DNA from: Mycoemilia scoparia | Lineage: Eukaryota > Kickxellomycota > Kickxellomycetes > Kickxellales > Kickxellaceae | DNA length: 64,000 nucleotides | Direction: 5' to 3' | Assembly (NCBI GenBank): GCA_027575805.1 | Contig: JANBPU010000002.1 | Span: 372,001 to 436,000 of the forward strand | Shown: positions 24,645 through 35,588 of the stretch, in pieces | How positions within the stretch are numbered: position 1 is the stretch's first letter | Layout: the number at the start of each line of letters is the position of its first letter | Notes under the pieces: model-generated | What the model was told of the DNA's origin: nothing | Database searches by the model: none | Seen by the model: only the letters and a program-made list of their open reading frames with translations | Position numbers and translations under genes: made by a program

Positions 24645-25104
24645 TGTTTATTTGCTCGTGTATATCAGGTATATTCTGTATAAGAACAAAGTGATTCCGA
24701 ATTATACTTTTTATAAACATATATTTAGTGAGGTAATCATTATGGGTTAATAATAAACAGCATCGAACAACGTATGAAACCTTTGCTAGCATGTGGTAAA
24801 CAGCTAGCTAGCTGCTCTCCTGGAAGAAATAAAATGTTCAAACGCCAGCTGAAACATCTGCCAACATTGGGAGGCTACTACTACCCTAAAATCGTGACCA
24901 CCAAGCAGACCATGTCCCCAACTTCTTTATAACGGAGATGTTCAAGATAAATCCGGTAGACACTATAATACTTGGAAAACGAACATGGATAAAGAAAGAA
25001 ATCTTAAGGAAGCAGTGGATAATTATTTGAAAATGTTGATGTGATACTATTTTATTTTACAAAGCTTAGTTGTAGGTTAGAAAAAGAAATAAGTTTGGGT
25101 ATAT
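24645..25104. other. Intergenic spacer
   Basis: This stretch of 460 bases lies between the SNARE start and the peroxidase stop, both on the minus strand. It contains the SNARE promoter. A GCTAGC-rich run lies near 24784-24815. I see no gene. Confidence 0.45.
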
Positions 25105-26199
25105 TTAAAGGTCTAGGGTCTTGAACTTGTATACTGGGGCATCGTCAGGGAACTTGACACCAAGAGATAGGAGCTTAGAGAAGGCGCCGGCAAAGTCCTT
25201 AAAGAATGCTTCTTCATCGTCAGCATACTTGTCAACATAGACCCTGAATTTAGGATCAGTGAGGAAGGCCATATCGGCAGGAAGCATCATAAACTGGCCG
25301 CTTGCCTTATCGACATACTGGAATGGACCATCCCACTTCTTGGGAACCCAGTCTTGGTTCTTAAGCTCAGTGAAGAAGAAGTTGGTGAAGGTGGTTGGAG
25401 AAGCGTTCCATGGACCATCGAAGCCACTGCGGTTGGGATGGCAGCGGCCAAGAGTGTGTGCACCAATGAGTGCAGTGATCTCCTTATCATCAAAGCCCAT
25501 TCTATAGAAGATGTCACGAACGTGGCTGGCCCCCTTGGCACCATCGGGCAGACGGCCATCAGAGGTACAGCTGGAAGCAGAGAGGCGCTCCTCACGGCCA
25601 GGTCTCCAGGGGATAACAGGACCACCAAGCTCCTGAACGGCGACAACACCAGCCAAGGTGTAAAGATCGCCATATGAGATCTGTGGGTTATTTCTCTTGA
25701 CTACTTCGAGACGGTTGCGGGCAATGTCAAGACCAGCATTGGCGCCATATCCAGCCTCTGGGTGGAAACGGATGGTACCGCCAGTAGAGCCGCCATCACC
25801 CTTGGTCTTATCAAAGGTCCCGGATGTGTGCCAGGCAAGACGAACAAAGACTGGACCGTAGCTGCCATCATCATAGTCCTCGTCCTCAAGGAGCTCGGCA
25901 ATCTCTCTGTAGACCTTGTTGTAGTCAACCTTGCGCCAGTCGGCATCAAAGTTTCTTGCTACGGTGTTGTCACCGCCGCTTGCCTTGAATAAGAAATAGC
26001 CGAGAGCAACACCAGCAACAACGGTACCAATGGCAACAGGGCTAGGTCCGCTCTTGCGAGCTTTTGGGAACTGGAGCGCCTGTCTGGTAGCATAAAAGCG
26101 AGTTTGTGATGCCAAGCGGGATGAAAGAGACGAGTTATTAAAGCGCGTAGTGGTCTGCTTGTACAGACGAGGAGCAAATCTGCGAACTGGCAAAGACAT
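25105..26199 (-). CDS. CCP1: Cytochrome c peroxidase, mitochondrial
   Basis: This class I haem peroxidase reduces hydrogen peroxide with electrons from cytochrome c in the intermembrane space. It is a single exon of 364 residues. An Arg/Ser-rich presequence (1-50) is followed by a hydrophobic segment (about 54-72), the bipartite leader typical of Ccp1. The peroxidase domain starts near 85. Distal-site residues are Arg120, Trp123 and His124 in VRLAWHTSG. The proximal His248 lies in IGAHTLGRCH, and Trp264 in GPWNAS matches the radical Trp191 of mature yeast Ccp1, separating it from ascorbate-type enzymes. The start at 26199 gives the full leader. Two STRE-like runs lie 40-60 bases upstream. Confidence 0.95.
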   Translation of the reverse strand: MSLPVRRFAPRLYKQTTTRFNNSSLSSRLASQTRFYATRQALQFPKARKSGPSPVAIGTVVAGVALGYFLFKASGGDNTVARNFDADWRKVDYNKVYREIAELLEDEDYDDGSYGPVFVRLAWHTSGTFDKTKGDGGSTGGTIRFHPEAGYGANAGLDIARNRLEVVKRNNPQISYGDLYTLAGVVAVQELGGPVIPWRPGREERLSASSCTSDGRLPDGAKGASHVRDIFYRMGFDDKEITALIGAHTLGRCHPNRSGFDGPWNASPTTFTNFFFTELKNQDWVPKKWDGPFQYVDKASGQFMMLPADMAFLTDPKFRVYVDKYADDEEAFFKDFAGAFSKLLSLGVKFPDDAPVYKFKTLDL

Positions 26200-27904
26200 T
26201 ATAAAGCTTAATATATACTATATATTGCTGAGTAAGCGAAAGGGGGGAATAAAGATAGGGGTTTAATGCGCTTAAGCCGTTTACCAGAGAGCTCCTTAAA
26301 TAGTCGTGCGAATAAGCCCAGCAGTATCAACAATTTCCGCTATGCACTTGTGTTTCTAAGGAAGCGCGGTTGGTGTGGGAAGCATGTGAGCACTCTCGCC
26401 AAATTGCTCATAATTGGCCAAAAGGTGCAAATCCAAATCATTCGATACTTGTACATGGGGAAGTTGAAGGAATTCTTGACAAATTGATCCACTGCCCCTA
26501 CTCTAAGGAGGCAGTTATACTGATTAAGAATAAATTACTACCTGGGGGTCCTACTCAGTTTGATTAAGACTGATTAGCCATAAAGGGACTTTCCAGCCTA
26601 TTTCCTAGCTCCATTATGTTTTGTGAGGTGCGGACTTTTAAGGAATGCGGAGAAAAGTCCATAATTTAGTTAATGATAGTCTCCTCTATAAGGGTGGTGC
26701 TAGGACATTCCTTTTGGTACTAGGCAATTGTCGCTGAGATTCCAGCTAAAATGTATAGCTTATGGACTGATTTGCAGGGAATATTCTAGTACCCTTTTGG
26801 TTGGAACTTGCCAAATAACTGCTGCTAGTGTTTGAAGGGATTTGCTGTATCCAGGCTTTGATAGCATAAGAGGCTGAGTTTAGTACCATAGTGTGATAGT
26901 AGCAGGTTTTTGGATTAAAAATGAAGCATTACTTTGTTCCACACCATTGGAACCCATTAACAAAGGTAGCTGACAAAAAGGTACAAAGCATAATGGCTGT
27001 TCAAATGCCGTTTGATTGTAGTCCATTAGGCAGCAAGTAATGTCAGGTTTGGTTTGCTAATACATGCGTGTATGCGTTATGCTATAAAACATGTGATGAA
27101 TGGCAAGTGCTAACTTGAACAAAACAATGCCATTCTAATGGGGTTTAGCAACACGTTAACATACCCTCTTTGAAAGGAAAAAAGCTGTGGATAACATTAG
27201 AGCAACCAATAAAGAGTTCCACCAAACATAACAAGCCATCACATTTTAAAGCATATTTTAATATTTATAACCCAAATATCACATTAGTAATTTCGGCGAA
27301 AAGGGTTTATACACAGACATCCATTCGTACTTTAATTCTTAGCTTATGAGCTGCTATGATAAAAACGAGGCAATATTGATTCCCATCCGATCGCCATAAC
27401 CAAGCATGCTATGGCCAGGAGAATACTACTGCGAGGGAGGACAAAGCGGAAACATCTGGTGTTGCAATATCATTTATACTTTTTGCGTAGTTCTTGGTTT
27501 TTTTGTAATTAAAAATGTTTTGGTTTAACTTTTTAGCCTTGTTTCTAGTAGATTTACCATTTCAATTATGCATAAACTCAACCCTGGCAAGCCAATGGTA
27601 AATATTATTTAATTGGGCTAAAAAGAACAAGACTAACCCATATAGATCGCTTTCATCATGCCTGAAACTGGGCCTTCTAAATCAAGTTTGCTTATTAGCG
27701 AAGTGTTTTGGTTTTGGTGTTTAAAGCACAGGATGAGCTATTAATGAAATATTTGATTATATGTGTGGGCATGCCATTTATAATTTTGTGTACAAAAAGA
27801 AAAGCAACTATAATTACAAAAAATTGTCGAATTGCGGGTGTTGTGGATGGGGGTAAGGTACAATGCTGGAGGTATGATAAAGTTGGAAATCAAATAGAAA
27901 CATA
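26200..27904. other. Long stretch without a recognised gene
   Basis: This 1.7-kb region lies between the CCP1 start and the right-copy zinc-finger stop. The first about 70 bases hold TATA-like and STRE-like motifs for CCP1. Open frames of about 65-73 codons near 26266-26567 resemble no family I know. The rest is AT-rich. Confidence 0.5.
26241..26261. promoter_or_regulatory. Two STRE-like sites upstream of CCP1
   Basis: AGGGGGG (26241-26247) and AGGGG (26257-26261) lie 42-62 bases upstream of the CCP1 start. Stress genes with such cores are Msn2/4 targets in yeast, so the zinc-finger pair in this window may act here. This is inference from short motifs. Confidence 0.35.
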
Positions 27905-28998
27905 CTAGGCTTTTGGAGGCTCTGTTGAGGTCGAATGAATATCGCGCCCAGTTCCAGCAACATCGATCGTGTTGTTAAAAGCAGCAGCGCTGTCAGTTTT
28001 GCGTTCGTGAGCACGCATATGCTGGAGCATATTGTCACTACGGGCGAAGGTTTTGTGGCAGATTGTGCATGTAAAAGGCCGCTCCTTGGTATGGACGAGC
28101 TTGTGTCTGCGAACGTGCTCCAGACGCCCGAACCTTTTTCCGCACTCATCGCAGGAAAATGGCTTGAGTTCCTTGTTGCGATAGCGCGAAGACACAGTCT
28201 TCTTGCGTGCCTTGCCAGTGCTTCCACGCTGTACGTCGTGGGCAGAAGATGAGTCTTGGTCTTGAGAGGAACCTGTGGGTGATGCGGGATGCGGGTCATT
28301 GAGAAGGGCACTGATGCTTGTGACTGCGAGTGGGCCAGATGCAGTCCGCAAAGACTGGCGTTGGCCATTGCGATGTCTTCTCTGGTGTGTAAGCAAGTTA
28401 TCGTGGCGGTTGAAGCGACGGCCGCACTCAGGTTCAACACATTGGTATGGCTTCTCCCGGGTATGGGTCAGTGTATGGCGCTTAAGGTGCTCTGAGCGGG
28501 TGAACGAAGCGCTGCAGTTCTTTAAACGGCAAGCATAGTCGCGAGATTTAGATGATGTTTTTTTTGTAGATGGAGAATGCCCAGTTTTGTGAGGTGCGGC
28601 AGCAGACGCCAAGGTCGCAAGTTGTTCGAGAGGGCATAGTCTGGTTGTTTCTTCGGAGGGAGATGGCAGAGGGGCGCGGCATTTAGATGTAGGAATGAGA
28701 GGAGGAGTGAGTGTAAGAGGTGTTGGGCTGGGCGTGTTGAGAGTGCTTGAGCTGGAGATTGGAGACGATGCCTGGTAAGACAGCGGGGGCGATGGAAGAG
28801 CAAATGTTGAGGTTGGGGGCTGTAAAGAAAAAATAGCGGAAGAGGTGTTAGTACAGTGATTTTTTTGAGTAAGCTACAGTTGTTAGATATGGCTACTGCA
28901 TGGGTGATGGGTGCATGAATAACGGGTAGGGTACTTACATATCCTGAGTAAAAGCTCGGAGGATCGTTGGCTAGGATGTCCTTTAGTGAAGGGAGCAT
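27905..28998 (-). CDS. Msn2/Msn4-like C2H2 zinc-finger transcription factor, right copy
   Basis: This is the paralogue of the gene at 14053-15155, in inverted orientation. Exons are 28939-28998 and 27905-28819, giving 324 residues. It has the same N terminus ([12 protein letters not shown]), Ser/Pro-rich middle and four C2H2 fingers. Finger 1 differs most ([11 protein letters not shown] against [11 protein letters not shown]), while the helix residues RSEHLKRH and RHDNLLTH are kept. Fingers 3 and 4 are identical to the left copy, in a 280-base tract with a single base difference. The poly-Ser linker of the left copy is shorter here. The C-terminal tails after the last finger are unrelated. 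The two factors may share targets through the identical finger pair; this is inference. Confidence 0.85.
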
Positions 28999-29839
28999 CT
29001 TATTTTACTTTTGGCTTTGCGGAACACAATAGCAGGTGGTTATTTGAGTCGGTGAAATAATATTTCAAAGTAAATGGGGAGTTTAAAGAATAAATGGCGA
29101 GGAATATGATACGTTTTGTATTCCTTTGTGGATATGTGCGAATTGGGCTCTACATATATATAGGGCCAGCGCAGCAGCAGGTGTGAGATGCTCAAGGGGT
29201 AATTGGACCCCTGACAAATTTCTCAGCCTTAAGCTGTCAGCACCTCAGCGGATATGACTACTGCCAAAAAGGCAGACCAAGGCTGCACGGCTGCTGTGCA
29301 ATCTTTGAGCACGCCATCGCTGGGGCGTGCCATTCGTCGTTGCATGAATATTGCCATTGCTCTCACTGCAGATCGTGATCAGTGTTGTTATGGTTGAGTG
29401 GGCAAGTGTTGCTCACTCTTTATTCCAGCATCCTCTGCTATGACTCTTTATCAGATTCGGCCTCGATCAGATATACCCCTTCAGCCCCTTGTTTCTTTGC
29501 TTGAAGCCCACACCACATACTCGTATCTGCAGGGGAAGACGACGAAGGGGGACCTACCTCCTTCCACCGTGTCCACGCCAATGCACAGCACGCCATTTGT
29601 CTTCCACTAAGACACAACTAGTTGCATTGCCATTGCTGTTTATAGCTTTATATGGAGTTTCTAATAAATTGAGCAAACTAATTGTGTTTATTTTAGGACA
29701 TTGCCAAAGTCTATAGAGACAGCTACCTCTAATAAAATGAAACCATTCAGCTATGTGTATGTGTTGATACGGACTTGAAATCCCAGCACTGTCATTGAGA
29801 AATTTCATAATGTCCATAAACATTGGGGGCGTTTTCTCT
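28999..29839. other. Intergenic, promoter of the right zinc-finger copy
   Basis: This 841-base spacer matches the left arm in patches (for example 29340-29440 and 29540-29700 in reverse complement). It holds the paired STRE at 29192-29214, a TATA-like CTATATATATG near 29152, and other AGGGG/CCCCT cores (about 29475, 29531 and 29547). I see no gene. Confidence 0.55.
29192..29214. promoter_or_regulatory. Palindromic pair of STREs, right copy
   Basis: AAGGGG and CCCCTGA half sites face each other over 23 bases, 194 bases before the zinc-finger start at 28998. The left arm has the matching pair at 200 bases. Conservation amid a diverged spacer suggests function. Confidence 0.5.
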
Positions 29840-31079
29840 CTAATCACGGAATGAGGCAAGCTCGGGGTCATCGAAAGACAAAAATCTCCCACTTAGCTCT
29901 CTACCAGCATTTAGAACGAGGTTTGCAATGACAGACCCAGGAATCTCCGGCGGAAGAAGGCCACTCTCGTCATGCAGCTTCTGAAACTTTTGGTATTCAC
30001 TGGGATCCATGTTCTTGGCACCTAATAATGTATAGCAGCATTTATAGGCAGTGATGTTAGCGTGAAATCTACAAAGCAATATGGGAGGATATTCTATGCT
30101 TTGGGGTAAGGCGTGCTCAAGCATTGAATGAACTCTTTCACTGCTAAAATCCCTAGTACTACCAAACCAGCCACAGCAGAGAATAATGTTATTATATGCA
30201 GCATCAGCACTACATATTGGCCTGCTTACCCTCATTATAAACGGTAGTCTGCATCTCGGTCTTGACCACACCGGGTCGTATCGCAACACTAACAATCTGC
30301 TGCTCTTCTGCGGCTAGGCAAGCACTAAACATGTTGAGGGCAGCCTTTGATGTGCAATAGGCACCCCAAGCTTGGTAAACCCTTGTGGATGCTCCAGAAC
30401 TGATATTGACAGTACGGCCACGAGATTTGCGTAGATAAGGGAGAGCCTCCTTGGTCAAATCCATAACGGCAAACACATTGATATCGAAATGGCTATTGGA
30501 GTACAATCGTAAGACCAAGTTTTAGTGCATTCCTTAAGAAAGGTGGAATGTCCAGCATTGACTTTTTCAATGAGGTTTTGGATGTCTTTATTTGATAAAT
30601 GTGTTTTAGCCCGATGGAATAAAGACCAAAGGTACTTTTGAAATTGAGTATCCAAGGTCGTTAAAGGGATGCTCATTGCAAACACAAGGTCCCTGCCATC
30701 CTCACTAAGAATATTACAAAATGTGTTGCTGGGTACACACTTACCGCTTCCACTCCTCTACTGAACAGTTTGCGATCTTCTTTACTGGCTCAAGCGCGCC
30801 AGCATTATTCACAAGCCCATCAATACGGCCAAATTTCTCAACAGCAGTATTTACAATGCGCTTAGCTATCTCACCATCAGATAGGTCTCCAGCACAGGGC
30901 ACAAAAGTGCACTCTGGGTTTATTTTTTCTATCTCGTCTTTCAACTCACTAAGCAATTTTTCTGATCGAGCAACACCAACGATGTTTGCACCTTGTGATG
31001 CAAGCTTGTGGCAGACAGCTTTTCCAAGACCACGAGATGCACCCGTTACAACAATTACTGGAAGCGTTTTAGAAGCCAT
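29840..31079 (-). CDS. Short-chain dehydrogenase/reductase (classical SDR)
   Basis: This encodes an NAD(P)-dependent oxidoreductase of 259 residues. Exons are 30745-31079, 30230-30492 and 29840-30021. Classical SDR motifs are all present: TGASRGLG cofactor loop (12-19), NNAG (91-94), catalytic Ser143 or Ser144, Tyr157 and Lys161 (YCTSK), and IRPGVVKTEM after them. The overall look and the C-terminal part (GRFLSFDD) resemble the yeast YIR035C/YIR036C and sepiapterin-reductase-like group. The substrate is unknown. It is the intact member of a duplicated pair; its left-arm partner at 12500-12790 is a pseudogene. The first intron (252 bases) is one of the longest in the window. Confidence 0.88.
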
Positions 31080-31498
31080 TTAAAGTTATAAAGGTAAAAC
31101 TAATTGAAAGAAGAGTTGCCAAACTCATTTCGTATCCAACCAGGATTTAAATTACCTTGAAGCATTTCTTACGTCATGACATGATATATTTAGCAGAGTT
31201 TATTATAAATGTTGTAAGCTTGTCAAAATCTTACATCATTATATATCGTACAAAGTTCTGTATCTAAAGTTAATGAGCAGTCTGCTATGTCTTGCTTTAT
31301 AATTTAAAGACTAAAATAGATCATTTTCCCAAGCTTTAGTTGATATTTTTAGGGGTGCATATAATAATAAGGAATTCATGAACCCATAATATATCCTAAA
31401 ACCATAATAGCTAATTTTGAGTCATTTTATTAAATCACTATACATAATGATCTTTATAGCTTCATAAAAATCTAGATACATTTCCAATAGGAAAAGAT
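31080..31498. other. Divergent intergenic region
   Basis: This AT-rich spacer of 419 bases lies between the SDR start and the start of the large gene at 31499. I see no gene or clear repeat. Confidence 0.45.
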
Positions 31499-34400
31499 AT
31501 GGCAGAAATTATCGATTTAACTAGTAAGCATATCTGTGTATACAAACACGTTTTTAAAACCCATACAACCTCTAATTTGTTTTTTTATTGTAGCCGATTC
31601 TGATGAGGAAAACAATCCCAGAGTAGGAGCTAATTCGGAAAGAAATGAATTTTTTGCTGATATAAAGCCATTCACAGCAGATCTTTCTTTACAATCCAAA
31701 GATAAAGCACAACCTGTAAAGAGTAAAGAGGGTTTACAGAATACTACCAATCCAAACAAATCTACCACGTCACCAAAGGCCACTAATTATATCGATGAAT
31801 ACCAAGAAACAGCCGACGCATTCTTAAAATATTGCAGTTCACATAGTATTGATTCACAGTCTTTCACTGACGCCAATATAAAGCAGTTCATCGAATCCCT
31901 ACTCAAAAAGCCGATTGAATCCAATTCTTTAACTGACCTTGAAAAGTGCAAAAGATGGATTGAGCATTTGAGAAAGTTGCAGGGCATCGCTTTATCGCAT
32001 GAGACTTCAAATGAAAATAAGCCCCTTGTGACTGCTACAGAAAATATATACGGGACATTATTAACCGCCATCAACAAAATAGCTTCTGGGAATAAACAAG
32101 CAAAACAAACAAATATAGCAACAGATATGCCAAAAGTTCAGGGAGTCTTATCTTTAGCTGACGCTATCAATACATCCAAACTGTCAATGCTTAAACCCCT
32201 TAACCCAAAGCCTTCGATCAGTTCAGAGAAGCTTGGTTCAATTAAAATTACGACTGAGTCTTCAATGTTACAATGTAAAACCAAACAGCAGAGACTAATT
32301 GCGCCCAAACCTCTTGCAGAATCTCCTGCGAAACCCATTTCACCCTCTAAATCAACACCTACAAAGTCCCCCAAATCGTCCTCATATACAAACCTAGGTC
32401 TTAATAGTATACTGATTGCGCCAAAACTCAGCGCTTCAACACCACCAAGAATATCAGAGACACCAGTTACTATTGCATCCTCACCAATAACAACTCAGCC
32501 TTTCAACAAGGTCAGCCCTAGTCAACCAATGCCAAACCCAATAACAACCAAACTAACTGAAGCCCCTGAAGAGCCTTCTAAGCCGAAAGTCTTGCCATAT
32601 TCCCATACTCGATCCAAAGATAAAGATTCAACAGCAACGCCCCAGCTACCTATTGAATCAGCAACACCTCAAAAAGTCATATCTCCTAAGAAACCACGAC
32701 TACCTATAAAATCAAGATCACCTGAACAACAAACTCATTCTGATTATGAGGTGAAAGATGTTACTACAGAAACTTCTGATAAGGAAACAAAGAACGCTGT
32801 AGAAACCAAGAGCTATAAAAAGCACACAGCTAAAGAACATTTTAATGATAAAGTTGATACTCTGTGCCGCAAGGCTTTTGAAAAGTGTGATGGTGAAGGG
32901 GATAGAGTTAGGCTGTGGACATCTATAACAAAGGCCACTATCCTCCCTCCAAATATAACCCAGCTAATACGACTAAAAAGCCTGTGGCTGGTCAGAGCAA
33001 AGTCTACCAAAGCGCCCCCTCATGAATCACCCTCATTGCCCGCCGATTTTAACATACAATCTCTGGTCATTCATTACGAGTTAGAAGAGAGTTCAAGAGA
33101 CCCAGTGGAGATTAACGCAAGTCTTTCTTATTGCATATATATGAATAACAAGTGTCCATTTGTCCACGTTTTAGAGGAATCATCTCAATATAACTTTGTT
33201 CTGCTTATAATTCAATATAGCTACCATTGCTTCGACATTCTAACCCTATACTCTGCCCGATGAATGCTTTGGCTACACTTTTGTTCCATTGGAGAGATCT
33301 CCGTTTGACCAACAGCAGCAAAGATTCACTTCCAATTGACAAGTGGACCGAAATGCCAATATTTCCGCCCAGTGATGAACAAAGTGCCTATTATAATAAA
33401 CAAGCGAAACTATATACGCACAATCAAGATAGTCTGTTTAACCGAGAGTGGGATGCAGTTCAGAGTACTTTGCCAAAAGACGATCAATTTTCATATTTGG
33501 AATTGATAGAAAAACGCCTTCTATCTATCAAATTGGGAAGAAGGAAAGTAGTAAAGTTGCATAACATTGACATATACGTTTCAGAAAGCCAAGCTTCGCA
33601 CTTTGATCAACTTGCCCGAAAGCGCACGCAAGGTCATCAAAAGCACTCTTCTACTGGCCCTCATATTGCCGGAGACAGCGCGGGTAATGGTATAGCATTT
33701 GATCCATCTGTGCTTTTGCTACTAAACCAGAGGCCAAAGACAAATCCCACAGATAAAGCGATAAAGAGAGCACAAGTTAATCCACCGCTATGTATAGTAA
33801 GAAAGGTAAACATTTTGTTCTTCACATTATAGATATTCAGTTTGGAATTACAACATGCTACATATAGCTATAATGGTTTTACAACTAAATAGGTTTTCCC
33901 TTGGATTCAAGATCTATTATCTCAAGTACAATTACCGAATGATGGGGAGACTATCTCTGAAGAGACTAAAGGACTTATTAGACATCTTGACCTTCTGAGA
34001 GAGCTCCGAGTAATATTTCTTCAGGTACTTTTACTAATTATTATAGAATTTATTTTATCTATTTCTTCTCAAAAGCGCATTGCAGTGCAATTTACTTACA
34101 ACATGATATTTGTTTATAGGATGCTGCCGTTATACTATCAGATCCAGATATGGCTGATTTGCATTATCACCCCGCATTTAGTCATCCACTATTTAAATCA
34201 CAAGCATTCTATAGATTCCGACTGAAGATGATAATGACCATCAATGGCTACGATAAGGCTAGAGTAGATTTAAAGGAACTTAGAGAAATGACAAAGGAAA
34301 CCATAGATAACTTTGTCCCGACCCTAAGGCCTGAATCTGGCTTAGAGAATAACAACGACAAGGAGGGAGACCAGGGTGATGGGGCTACCACAAGTGCACC

Positions 34401-35038
34401 ATGCATTGACGATGGTGAGATAAACGGGCGATCAGATTCGAGTGTACTATCTCAGATTCATAGGAACATCAATAATGCACTTCAGCGCTTTGATATGCTG
34501 ACAACCCAAGTAATTGGTGAGACTGCGGATATGGTCACGAAAAGCAAGAAACAAATCCCTGAAGGTATGCTACCTTCGATTCCTAGAAAAAAGGTTGAGA
34601 ACCACTTGGCTCAGGCAAGTACTTCGGCCGGAGAGCCTGGTTGCAATAATTTGTGTAGTGAATCGAATGAGCCTGCGGATCAATGTGAGGTAGGAATACG
34701 TCTACTCATGAATATTTAAACCACCTCTATTTTAACTGATATTCACTCATCCATATTTCATATGTCTTTCTGTTTTAGCACATCAAAGGACTTTTCGATC
34801 TTGTTGGCCAGGTATTTGAAAGCCTTATGTTACTTTATTTTCAAAACATTCTATTAAATGTCACTACTAATCCTGTACCTTTGAAATCTTTAGCTCTCAG
34901 ATAGATTGGACTATATAGAAAAGCGGGTTGGCAGGTATGTCCTATGTTTTATCATCATTTGTAACTGTAATTAACCAAGACTGACAATATATGTTTCATA
35001 TTCATAGAAAAGGATGTCTTGAAAACGCGCATTTCTAG
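31499..35038 (+). CDS. Large protein with SUMO-interaction motif and Ndc10/Crypton-like region
   Basis: The protein has 979 residues in eight exons: 31499-31523, 31594-33116, 33221-33805, 33893-34024, 34120-34689, 34779-34811, 34894-34934 and 35008-35038. It opens with MAEIIDLTTDSDEE, a textbook SUMO-interaction motif (hydrophobic core plus acids). A long Ser/Thr/Pro/Lys-rich, probably disordered stretch (about 190-400) follows. From about 517, LPLLRHSNPILCPMNALATLLFHW, and then VFPWIQDLL, LLRELRVIFLQDAAVI and HPAFSHPLF (about 712-790) resemble domain II of Ndc10/CBF3a-like and Crypton tyrosine-recombinase-derived proteins. I cannot find the catalytic Arg...His-x-x-Arg...Tyr set, so it is probably not an active recombinase. 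Intron 2 has a GC donor (GCAAGT at 33117). Three 31-41-base exons close the gene. Family call is moderate; a DNA-binding nuclear role is inferred. Confidence 0.5.
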
Positions 35039-35588
35039 TTTCCAGATTACTAGAAGCCACGAGCTATGCAAAAAACTCGTGGAATGAGGCTGGCTTTAAT
35101 TTTAAAGTTTTCTTGTAAGTCAGTCATATTGTTTCACAAACCATTAAGATTTTATACAATATATGATGCTACATAATCGTTGGTAAACCGAAATAATGCA
35201 ATGTAACCCAACCTTTTGATGCCATTTTGACTGAATAATTACTTGCTAGTCAGTAGTGGTACAGCTGTGTGTTCGTGTGTTTATTTGCAATGGGGAAGAT
35301 CCTGGCAACTTTAACTGATCAACGCTATACGCCCATCTAAACGTATAACCAACATGATTTGCATCATTTTCATCCATTCTGTGTCATATGTTTAGGTCAC
35401 CGAACTTCTTCAGAGGCATTCATTGATGGCTCCAAACAATAGAGCCATCAATCATATCAATCCAAAGTAGAATTCCCATAAACAAGACAAACATACATTT
35501 GCTAGCTATTAATTTTTTACATTTTAGTAAATCACACCCAATGCTAATTACCCACCAGTACCTCTCTCTCTCTCTCAAAGTATTAGTC
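35039..35588. other. Intergenic, promoter of GPI11
   Basis: This 550-base spacer between two plus-strand genes contains a CT-repeat (CTCTCTCTCTCTC near 35564) just before the GPI11 start, possibly a leader or promoter element. I see no gene. Confidence 0.45.

Larger units (their letters stand above)
27905..31040 (-). repeat. Inverted segmental duplication, right arm
   Basis: Read on the minus strand, this arm holds an intact SDR, a spacer and a zinc-finger gene, the same order as the left arm on the plus strand. The outer boundary is set by the SDR similarity and is approximate. The inner one is near the zinc-finger stop codon. Confidence 0.85.

Noticed and set aside
26266..26567. Small open frames after CCP1
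   Set aside because: They overlap in two frames, lack any family motif and lie in an AT-rich spacer.
27814..28440. A 208-codon minus-strand frame over the right zinc-finger gene, also seen opposite the left copy
   Set aside because: The matching frame in both copies follows from the near-identical DNA tract; the zinc-finger frame explains the sequence.
33117..33263. Reading the Ndc10-like gene straight through to the stop at 33263
   Set aside because: The added residues are hydrophobic and family-less, whereas removing 33117-33220 joins two conserved blocks in phase.
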